From the NCBI GenBank assembly GCA_034440615.1, contig JAOTOM010004669.1:124001-188000 (forward strand): a stretch of DNA of 64,000 nt, read 5' to 3'. Shown in pieces: positions 55,176 through 64,000 of this stretch. A program made the position numbers and the translations under genes. The stretch is from Ashinkailepas kermadecensis (lineage: Eukaryota; Arthropoda; Thecostraca; Neolepadidae). Below the pieces are notes generated by a model. That model ran no database searches and was not told where the DNA came from. It saw only the letters and a list, made by a program, of their open reading frames with translations. How positions within the stretch are numbered: the first letter of the stretch is position 1; each line of letters opens with the position of its first letter.

Positions 55176-56379
55176 TGTTCCCTCCCGCGCTCCCAGGAAC
55201 CTCCACAACGATACTGGAATTATCGCAGTGGCCACTGAACGGGAAACGAGGGGACCACCAAGACGAGAGGACCACCGCATCATCGGAACACTCCCAGCAG
55301 CAGTCATCCCCCGCCCCGCGCAGATGACACACCATGGCGCGTGATGCCACGCCCATCACGGTGCACTGGTGACGCCCACCACACCTCATCATCCAGCAGA
55401 CCATTTTGTTCGAATGTTTGTTTCTGAGCCGACAAGTCGTGGACGGGTCGACGTCGGTGGTTCTAGAGTTGTTGTTCTGGTAATATCTTTGTTATTTGTG
55501 GCAATGTTTATTTTCGTCCAAGATGGAGTGGAGGAGAACTCAGCACAAGCATTAGAACCGAACCTGGCCCCAAGAAATAATTTGTCGAAGCCAGGTATCC
55601 GATCGACATATCCAGTTTGAAAGAAGCCCAGTGCGGAGTGAAAGAAGAAGTGAAAGAAGCCCCCACCTACACACACCCAAAATGTCCTAGCTGCGCATCT
55701 GCTCCTGCCTCCCTCAATATCTGATAAAAGGTCTCCAACGATCATACATCCACCTTTTATTTTTGTAATCCAAAATTGATTGACAGCAATTTTATGTGAA
55801 AAGAAATTCGGAGATAATCCGAGCCCGTGTGAACAGTCTTTGGGGACAACTGTTCATGTACTCGACTATCCATGACTTTTGGTCATTCGAAAGTTTGTCA
55901 TCCTTCAGTGGTTTTGAAAGGGATCTAAATTTGCTAAAATATTTCTACTTCAACCTATTTCCTTGCAATATGTGTGCGTTATGTGTAAGAAAACGGATAG
56001 AGTTCAAATCAAGTTTTTCTCAAAACTAATTTTCGAATATTAAAATTTCCATCGCCCGATAAATCATACCAATTAGCTATCCATGCGTTCATGCTGGGTA
56101 TGACTTCAAGATAGCTAAAAATGGCTTTGTCAGACCAAGTTAGGTTATGCTGGCTGTATGGAACGTACGAAGAAATTATTTCAATCGATTATGTGGCAGA
56201 ATTAAGCTGGGGACCCAACGGCACACATCGTGTTGTAAACGGACTGGAAACGTGGCGAAATTCTGCTCCGGTGTGAATTTGGTTCAAGCGGGATGGGAAT
56301 GAGCTGAAGCAACACGAATTGAGTCACCCATTTAAAGCCATGTAGGAGTTTAAAGCCATGTGGGACGAGAGTCAACGAG
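55176..56379. other. Unassigned, one membrane-segment-like open frame
   Basis: Mostly unique. The plus-strand frame 55369-55620 has a strongly hydrophobic stretch (VVVLVISLLFVAMFIF) but no family match, splice support or promoter, so it is not called as a gene. Confidence 0.45.
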
Positions 56380-56860
56380 GTCATTCGCGCCGATCACTTC
56401 CCGAGTCTCCTTCCGCGTGTGTGGGAACGTGCGAACAGCGCTTCCCAGTGGGAGCCAGCGCGCGCGGCGGCCGGTGCGGCGGCCGGTGCGGCGGCGGCAC
56501 GCGCTGACAATGAGCGCGTGCGGCAGACACGCGGAGGCGGACTGTCGGCCGCGGCGCCATCCGCCGGCCAATGAGCGGCCATAGCCAGCCCCGCGGGTCG
56601 GGCGGCCCGCCGCCGGCCGATCGATGCGTGATGCGGCGCCTTTTCAGAGAGCGGCTTTGTGCGCTGATGACGCGGCGCCGGCCGGCGGCCCGCCCGGCCA
56701 ACAGGTGTCCGCGCGTTTGAATAAGCGGCGGCGCCGTCGGCCCGGCCCGGCCCTGCCGGCTACCGGGCGGCCGGCCGGCCGGCCGCGGCAACAAAAACAC
56801 CCGCCCACTCAGCCCCGGCGCCGGTCGCGCTCAGCACCGACTGTTGCCGTGTGAAATGGA
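56380..56860. promoter_or_regulatory. CpG-rich island, candidate promoter
   Basis: Extremely rich in GCC/GGC and CpG, with CCAATGAGCGGCC at 56569-56581 and open frames on all strands. CpG-rich blocks of this kind mark promoters in many animals. If the TEAD transcript starts in the right half of the window this is a plausible site, but no TSS motif or exon is identifiable. Confidence 0.35.
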
Positions 56861-57079
56861 ATAGGCTCGGCCTTCCCAGTCGCATTGCCATCCCCTTCAG
56901 AATGCCCCCTCCCCTAACCCCAAGGAAAAACCAAACCACTGACGCTGTTCCTAACTGCTTATAGTAACTGGTGTTGGAGGGCGCGAAGAAGTATAACTTC
57001 TACATTTTTGGCCGCTTCCTTCCCAACACACATTATCTCCGGCAAACATTCGTCAGACAAACACCTGGTATTAAGGCTC
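56861..57079. other. Short unique spacer
   Basis: No recognised feature. Confidence 0.5.
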
Positions 57080-57725
57080 AGTTTCCCACGCTCTCGCGCC
57101 GCGAGATGGGCATAAAGAGCAGAGCCGGCAGGGCGGGACGCGTCACCCGGCGGCTACGGCCCCGCTGCAGTCGGCTTGGAGCTTCAACAGGTAGGTGCCA
57201 CCGGCAGGCTTCATTAGACAAGTCGCTGTTGATTTTTGCCGGCATCTGGGCCGGTGCGGAGCTTGAGAACAGCCAGACTCGCCACAAACAAAGGCCTGCA
57301 GCACGGCTGCCGGAGATCCAGCCGCGTCTAACTGCCGCCACAAGCCGGTGCGAGTCGTGGCTGCGGGACAATGGCGAGAGGCGAGCAGGCGCACCGCACC
57401 GCTCGTCTCCCCCGCCAGCGCTCGACGGCGCCGGCCCGACAATGGACCCGCCGGCTGTGTCGGCAGAGCGACACTGCTGCTCTGGCCGATACGATTGGCG
57501 GCACGGTCGCAGCCCGCACGCCCTGCACCGTCAGGCCGGCCGGAGGTGCGGCAGGCCACGCCGCCACAGCGAGCTGGGCGCCCGGACACCCCGGTCACCG
57601 GCCGGCGGTGCAGACCACAGCGAGTTGGCCACCCGGGCTCCGCTCCGTCGCTACGTCCCCCGGCCGGCTGTCTGGTCTCGCCCAGACGACACTTCCTGTG
57701 ACGCGGAACCCTGGTGACGGGGTCA
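57080..57725. other. Second GC-rich block
   Basis: CpG-rich and open in all frames, hence not evidence for a protein. A donor-like CAGGTAGGT occurs on the plus strand at 57188-57196. Could be part of the same 5' regulatory domain as 56380-56860. Confidence 0.35.
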
Positions 57726-58299
57726 ATGACTCTGGCCCAGGAGGCTAATGCCAGAGCCACCGACCCTGACCCTTGAACGGTGGGCATTATCCCAGATGGT
57801 CAATGCGAGTGTGCCTACCGCGACGTGAGGATCCAAACTCGTATATCCAACATTGCTCCAACCAAAAGCGAGTCAGTGTGTTGAACCACACGCACATCAT
57901 TCAATGTTTGGCAATACGCGTAGCAAGTACAGATATTGTGAATCATCTCCCAAACGGTTTGATTGGTACCCAACCAGTCCCATCGAACGCCACACGACAC
58001 ATCCGTTCGCTGGGGCGTAGGGTGTCCTTCACAGTTGGCCATTTTGAAGTCGTTTTTCCACGCAAGACCCATGTTACAAGTTTCGCAAGTCATGCAGTCA
58101 TTCAGGCAGAGGTCTGCGCCCCTATTCCCATGCCCATGCCCGTCCAGCTACCATATGACCAAGCTCGCCCGCCTGTCACACAGACACACCGAGCTGGCCT
58201 GCCTGTCACACAGACACGCTTGTCTTTACACCGTCTGTCAATGTCTGACACCGGCAGTGATGCGGACTTGATCAGCTCTGCCCGCCGCGGCGCGCTCCT
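57726..58299. other. Unassigned unique segment
   Basis: A small direct duplication, CCTGTCACACAGACACAC or similar (58165-58215), and otherwise nothing recognised. Confidence 0.5.
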
Positions 58300-58680
58300 T
58301 GTTACCGACCGGCTCGGCACTCATCAGCCGCATCTTGAGCGGCACTCGTCAGTGCCGCCGGCCCACTCGCCGCCGCCCCCCGCCGGTGTAATTGGCGCGC
58401 CGGCCGGCCCCGTGTGTCGGCCAGTGGCGCGCGCCGCCGTCAAATCCGGCCGACGTGCGACGCGGCGTCGCGCGGCGCCGCGCCAACAATAGCCGCCGCG
58501 ATTGCCAATCACAGACGGCAGCCGCCCCGACGCCCAGGCTAAATGACAAAATCCCACTTCATCATCTGCGAGCGACGCCTGATCGGCTTGGACGCGTTGT
58601 TTTTCCATCGCGCCCCCGGGCCAGGTGATGTGCCGGCGGCGGCGGCGGCGGCTGGCCCAGGTGACTGACCCGGGGGACTC
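58300..58680. promoter_or_regulatory. Third CpG-rich block with CCAAT-type boxes
   Basis: CpG-dense; includes GATTGCCAATCACAG (58499-58513), which contains CCAAT on the plus strand and ATTGG read from the minus strand. A GGCGGC run follows at 58630. Candidate promoter only. Confidence 0.3.
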
Positions 58681-59110
58681 AGGTGGCGGCTGACCGAGGT
58701 GGCTGGCCGGACCGACTGACAGGACCGACTGACGGGACCGACTGACCGGACCGACTGACCGGACCGACTGACCGGACCGACTGACCGGACCGACTGACGG
58801 GACCGACTGACGGGACCGACTGACCGGACCGACTGACCGGACCGACTGACGGGACCGACTGACGGGACCGACTGACCGGACCGACTGACCGGGCCGACTG
58901 ACCGGACCGACTGACCGGACCGACTGACAGGACCGACTGACGGGACCGACTGACCGGACCGACTGACCGGACCGACTGACCGGACCGACTGACCGGACCG
59001 ATTGACCGGACCAACTGATCCGACCGACTGACCGGACCGACTGACGGGACCGACTGACGGGACCGACTGACCCGACCAACTGACCGGACCGACTGACCCA
59101 CGTCACTGAC
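58681..59110. repeat. Minisatellite, 13-bp unit x~32
   Basis: Units of CGACTGACCGGAC with point variants at the CC position (CC, GG, AG). Because 13 is not a multiple of three, a Ser/Val/Gln-rich frame is open on the minus strand as an artefact. Confidence 0.95.
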
Positions 59111-60082
59111 CAGACCGACTGGCCGGACTGACGGCGGCTGCTCGGCAGTCCCACAGCCAGTCCAAGCCGTCGCGTCCGACAGGCAGGCAGCAGTACCAGC
59201 TGTCGACACGGGAGGTGTTCCAGTCAAAGCCACGATGGATCAACACAAACAAAGAACTGGCGACGGAAAATAACCCATCAACATAATATAGGAAACATTT
59301 AAGACTACGTTTGCGACCCAAATTCATAGCGAAAAATATAAATTGTGGAAAACATTTCATGTAGAAGATGCAAGGGGATGTTTTCTGGATTTAAAACATG
59401 GTCTTGCTGGCAAGTTTTCTTGAAAACACACCTAAAATACGTACCCAAAATTGGCCTTCATTTGGAGACGACGCTTGTGCATTTGCAAAAGAAAAGTGAC
59501 ATTAAATGAAAAATCGGTGAAGGATTAGCGAGACATTAGCACGCTTCCTGACGATATATTTGTATTCGCGAGGAGTTCACCGGGAAGTGAGCAGGCCAAG
59601 ATGAACCTTGAACATGAAACATTGCATGAACCTTGGATTGGGGAAGGACCAGATCCGTACTTAGTAGGCGAGGGGGTAGTGGCGGCTGTTACTGGTGGTG
59701 TTTGGGCGCCCACAAATAGAAACAAACAAAAGAACATTATCAGAGCCAATTAGAGGCCAATGGGAACTACTAAGTATTCCGGACACCTCACCAGGGCTTC
59801 TTCCAGGTAATATTGACTAGGGACCACGCCCATTGGCGAAGGCGGTTTACCATCCGAGAAAGCAGGAATGCTGAAGCAATGAGGAATGGTCACTGACTGG
59901 GGGCGAGCACGATTATGACTGGGGGGAGAGAAAAGTCATCAACCTGTCTACCAACCTGGGCGTCGGGTAGTGCACCTTCATCCTCAGTTTGGAGTTAATA
60001 CACGATTTCAAGTTACGTCACAGCTCTAGACTTGAATAAAACATTACTGCATAGACACGCCGAAGTCAAATCGGCTGTGTAT
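59111..60082. other. Unassigned unique segment
   Basis: No recognised feature. Confidence 0.55.
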
Positions 60083-60426
60083 GAAATGTTCCGGCGCGCG
60101 AACCCCCTTGGCTACGCCTCTGGCTATGGCTGTGTTTGGTATGGAGTAGTTTAATGGGTTGAGTAGTCAATTGAGAACTACGGACAAATCATGAATGAGT
60201 ACATGGTATAATGTGTACCGACTTTGGACTTTCTAATTTGCTGACAATTTCTTTTCAACCATTGACAGCAAATTAGAAAGTCCAAAGTCGGTACACATTA
60301 TACCATGTACTCATTCACGATTTGTCCGTAGTTCTCAATTGACTACTCAACCCATTAAATTATTCAATACCATACACAGCCATAGCCAGAGGCGTAGCCA
60401 AGGGGGTTCGCGCGCCTGAACATTTC
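60083..60426. mobile_element. 344-bp foldback (long inverted repeat)
   Basis: Two ~161-base arms, nearly identical in reverse complement, surround a 22-base loop (60244-60265). Outer ends GAAATGTTCCGGCGCGCGAA and the complement of TTCGCGCGCCTGAACATTTC. The arms carry CTTGGCTACGCCTCTGGCTA, a motif common at the ends of DNA transposon relics. Only a few mismatches separate the arms. No coding capacity. Probably a foldback or MITE-type element; no clean target duplication was seen. Confidence 0.85.
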
Positions 60427-61626
60427 TTTGTGTCCTCACATTTTTTGGGGTCGCCCCCCCCCCAGGAAAATACTGGCTGCGCCACAAGCCATAGCCTTCC
60501 AACCCTGGCGCCGCTACTAGTCCAACGCTTCCATTAAGACCGCACACCTCTACTTCTATATTCCAAGTATTCTTTATCGCAGTAAGAATGCTTTCCGTGA
60601 GGTATTCGCTTGTATATTTAGAAGGCGTACATGTCTTCAGCGCAAAGGATAAGACGTGAGGCTATCTGAAGCCGTTTTCACATCACACACCAGCCTTGGT
60701 TTCCACAGTTCTCGGCATCCATCATGGGCAGCTGCTCGGTGGCTTCCGAGTCATGTGGCTACTTGGCCGCGGGCCGCGGCTGGGCCAGCGCCATAAACTA
60801 GTCACATTCACGACCGAGCCTGCTCAGACACAGCAGCAGGAAGCTGAAGGTCTGCTCCCAGCACCGACACGTGCAATCACAGAAAAGCCGTACCTCCGCG
60901 GCCGCCGCATGACAAGGATGAACATACTTCGCATCCGAAAACAAACAAATAAAACATGTTTTCGGGAGACACGCGGTTTTAAGGGAGTTGTTTCCATACA
61001 ACGCTCTGAAGCGCTACGTTCTAAGGCGAAAACCTTGAGAAGCAACATATAGCTGCCATTGTGGTGTGGGAAAGTGCCAGGGGGTTCGCCCGATGTTGAA
61101 TGTTGACTGGTGGAGTTTATATTGAACAAAATGAATTGAATTTTGAATTAATTATACAATTGAACTATATTAAATTTGTACCGACATTGAGCAAGATCTC
61201 CATATAGCTCATGGAGGGAAAGTAGATGGTATGTAGCCCAGTCACTTATATTTACAAAAGCAATGTTACGACAAAACGTGACACTATGAGAACATTTGAC
61301 CGGCAGGTTTCTACACGCTGTCCATCTTAAATTAGAATTTTCTTGGATGAAATATACCCCCATTGAAGACAATTGACCTAATTTTGACACGATCTATACC
61401 GACACATACTCTGAAAAATGTGAATTTGTGTGATCCAAAGGTAGCTCCAATGCGTCAAATAATTGACGAGGTTCCTTCGTGAATCGAGAAATGGCAAACC
61501 TCACAATTCCTTTAAACACATTTGCGATGAATAGTCAGAACCGCCTGGCAGCCCTCCCTGGTCTTCGCTGTTTGACGCTCGTGAGCTGTTTGACGTTTGA
61601 TGCCGTTTACACCGTGGTCGTCTCTC
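60427..61626. other. Unassigned unique segment
   Basis: A poly-C tract (60454-60464) follows the foldback. Otherwise AT-rich and unique. Confidence 0.55.
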
Positions 61627-61713
61627 CGGGCTGCGCTGCTGGTTGGTTGGTTATTTGAGTTTTAGGGCGCATCGACCAGGTTTGGTCATTTAGCGCACAT
61701 CGGGCTGCGCTGC
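61627..61713 (-). mobile_element. 61-bp LINE 3'-end insertion with 13-bp target duplication
   Basis: Perfect copies of CGGGCTGCGCTGC at 61627-61639 and 61701-61713 flank 61640-61700. On the minus strand this insert is only the LINE 3' hairpin (GCGCTAAATGACC...GGTCGATGCGC) plus CCTAAAACTCAAATAACCAA and the ACCA tail. It is an independent insertion of just the LINE terminus. Confidence 0.88.
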
Positions 61714-61869
61714 GCCGTAAGTGCATCACGCCACTGACATGACCTAACTCGAGAGTTTCACTAGTCGACCGGTTTCTCCGTTGTACTGCTTGCTGTACAG
61801 CTCGCATGCGAATGGGCAGACAATGTTGTAATGGCGGGGGTTTATCCTGGACGCCAGTGGCACACGACC

Positions 61870-62150
61870 ATCACCGCCTGGGCAGAGCTGAGATGACGGG
61901 GCGTATCGGACCAAACAACTACCGCTCCGTGCTACCTGTACAGAGCTGAGCCGACGGGGAGATCGGACCAAGCGAATAACACTGTGCTACTTGGACAGAG
62001 CGGATATGACGTGGCGAATCGGACCAAACTACTAACGCTCTGCTGTGTCTGGACAGAGTGGAGCTGAAGGGGCGAATCGGACCGAACAACTACCGCTCTG
62101 TGCCATCTTGACAGAGCTCAAATGACGGGACGCATCGGGCCGCGGCACTG
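61870..62150. repeat. Degenerate ~58-bp repeat x5
   Basis: Copies share GACAGAGCTGAGATGACGGG and CGAATCGGACCAAACAACTA-type segments, diverged by 15-25 percent by eye. Confidence 0.8.
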
Positions 62151-63599
62151 ACATCAAGGTCCACTTAGATAGAGCATAAATGAAGGCACCTACTGAGCCA
62201 GGCGCCCTTTGGTAGTGGGGGCAGATGACGGATCGGCCGGGTGGCGACAGTCATCTCTCGCAGTTTGGTAGAAACTTGTCCGCAGGGTTATCTGGCGCGC
62301 TGGATCCATCCATGCAATTTTCAGGTCGATCTGATCAGCGCGTTTTGAGTTATAGCCTCTGGCATTTCTTGGAGGTCAAATCGGAAGATTGTCTTCAACG
62401 GTCTACATTTCCGATAATACTAGAATTATTACAATGGAACTTCACATCGTGAGACTGGTAATGATACAGGGAGTACGCTCCATGTTTCCTTATTTTGAGC
62501 ATTTTTAACCATTTCACTTCGTGACCTCAGACTAAGTGGCCTAGATTGACGCGTGGACAGCGAGAAGTTAATTTTTGTCGTGCCAAAATAGACATTCATC
62601 AATTATTTCATGTGTGAAGGCATGATATACAAAATTGTTTCAATACACATATTAAAATTCGCTTTGTCGCGTCTTTCTGCCAGCAAGCCGACGCCCCTGT
62701 GGTGGGAATTCTCTTTGCAACGGTTGGCTTTCGTTTGAGTTCATGCAGCACCTTAGTAAGGAACAATGAGAGTAAAGCTCGTCTGTTTGTCTTAAAATTA
62801 CCCTAAGAATACAACGATCCATTTTTCATACTATATTATTCAGCTCATGAGTGGTAAAATAACACTTGCTTTCGTGTTGGGTGCCCTAATGCAAATGCTT
62901 CGCAAATGACTGCAAGCGAGTTTCGTGTAATTCCCCCCATTATGAGGAATACATAACACAGATTTCGTCAATATATGAAGTGGCCCAGACATGCACAGTT
63001 ACTATGTTAAAATGTATTTTACATGTCACGCATTCCATACACTAAAGGTACTACCTTATATCAGACTTATGGAGCTTACATTGAAGCTAGCGCAGGCACA
63101 ACCAAATTGAAGCACAGTTCAAGAAGTTCAGGAATCAAGTTTAGAACATCGCTTCGATTGCAGAGTCGGAGCAGCAAGCTGCAGTTTACACTCTGTACAC
63201 CCTGACACCGCGACCCGCTATACCAGATAAAGTCTGCACATGTCCGTCCGTGTACCTGACGACCATGACTGTGACGATGTATGAACCCTTTACTGTACCC
63301 TAGCACCCTTGCCTGCACTGCTTCGATAAATGTTCCTGTAGGTCTTTGGCAGTCGTCTCAACTTGGGCTTTGCTGGCAAACAGAAATGTACGATTGACAA
63401 ACATTTCTCGGTCAAAAAGCCATGCATGTCTCCGGCTGACATGCTATGATTTGTGCACGTTAGGGACAAACTTCCCTTTGCTGTTGCTCTCTTAACCTGT
63501 TCCGCCGATTCCATCGCACACGCTTTTCCCATGCGACATTCCGAAAAAAGCAGCCAGTCGCACGGCACGCCACATCAGATACATGGTGACACACATTTA
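62151..63599. other. Unassigned, no gene
   Basis: AT-rich unique sequence. No exon, RNA gene or transposon end recognised. Confidence 0.55.
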
Positions 63600-63742
63600 C
63601 AGAACTGAACTGGCTCCTTCCTGTATTGTGTACGGGCCCTTACGCACGTGCACGGGCCTTTACTAATGTTTGCGAGTCCTTACGAACGTGTGCGGGCACT
63701 GACGAATGCACGTGGGTGCTTACGAACGTGTACGCTGATTGC
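63600..63742. repeat. Degenerate ~26-bp repeat
   Basis: Loose copies of CCTTACGAACGTGTGCGGGC. Confidence 0.65.
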
Positions 63743-63889
63743 CTTAAGATGAACGCTGCCCTACGCTCGACCGGAAATGATGAAAGCATCACAATCCGCA
63801 GCCTCCGCCGGTAATCTGTGGTGCGGTCAAACTCCACCTTCAGTTCGTCCACGAGTTCATCATGGTGCGCCATATGGCACACAGTCTAA

Positions 63890-63976
63890 TGCCCTGAGTT
63901 CAAATAACCAAGTCAGCCCCTGAATCCAAATAACCAAGTCAGCCCCTGAGTCCAAATAACCAGCCAAGCAACCAAT
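63890..63976. repeat. 26-bp repeat x3
   Basis: Copies of CAAATAACCAAGTCAGCCCC plus TGAGTC at the right end of the window. Confidence 0.88.
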
Positions 63977-64000
63977 GAGTTCATCTCTGAAGCGAACAGG

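Noticed and set aside
55369..55620. Small protein with one membrane segment, loosely like a Sec61-beta tail
   Set aside because: Similarity is limited to generic hydrophobic residues; the conserved residues after the membrane segment are absent.

Overview
The window is eukaryotic nuclear DNA, most likely from an arthropod. It is dominated by introns, tandem repeats and small transposon remnants, and has very few real coding bases. The one gene I can identify is a scalloped/TEAD (transcriptional enhancer factor, the DNA-binding partner of Yorkie/YAP in the Hippo pathway). It lies on the minus strand. Six exons, at 29762-29972, 22186-22336, 8471-8598, 7088-7290, 4567-4771 and 1086-1274, read 5' to 3' from right to left. 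All splice phases agree from one exon to the next (0, 1, 0, 2, 0). Together they encode about 362 residues: the N-terminal region, the complete TEA DNA-binding domain, the linker and the first part of the YAP-binding domain. The last ~130 residues of the family are missing and should lie left of base 1. The start codon is not certain; a phase-compatible candidate first exon sits at 52804-52814. Arthropod origin rests on the resemblance of the N-terminal exon to Drosophila scalloped and on arthropod-style I-group LINEs. I cannot narrow it to a class.

Layout. 1-30 kb: the six exons, separated by minisatellites (1.4, 6.3-7.1, 8.1-8.5, 13.6-14.2, 15.0-17.9, 18.9-20.9, 21.9-22.2, 24.7-27.2 kb). 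30-47 kb: more tandem arrays (30.0, 32.0, 33.2-34.1, 34.5-35.5, 38.0-38.8, 44.8-47.2 kb), with tRNA-derived SINEs and LINE fragments around 38-43 kb. 47-51 kb: two inverted copies of a ~0.95 kb TTAA-flanked element with terminal inverted repeats, plus a fragment. 52-59 kb: GC-rich blocks (candidate promoter/5' region of the TEAD gene), a double-hairpin structure at 53.5 kb and further arrays. 59-64 kb: AT-richer sequence with a 344-bp foldback and a 61-bp LINE stub.

Three observations stand out. First, at two and perhaps three of the six exons the 3' end of the exon together with its 5' splice site has been tandemly duplicated into the following intron: a 56-bp unit x7 after the TEA helix-3 exon, and a ~28-30-bp unit x~29 after the linker exon. 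Each array carries many copies of an authentic-looking splice donor. Second, four SINE copies with different tRNA heads share one 3' tail. That tail folds like the 3' end of the resident LINE; the stems keep pairing although their sequences differ, and both end in the same AATAACCAACCA-type repeat. This suggests a SINE/LINE partnership. Third, 53537-53651 holds two near-perfect hairpins with the same loop, enclosed by an outer stem.
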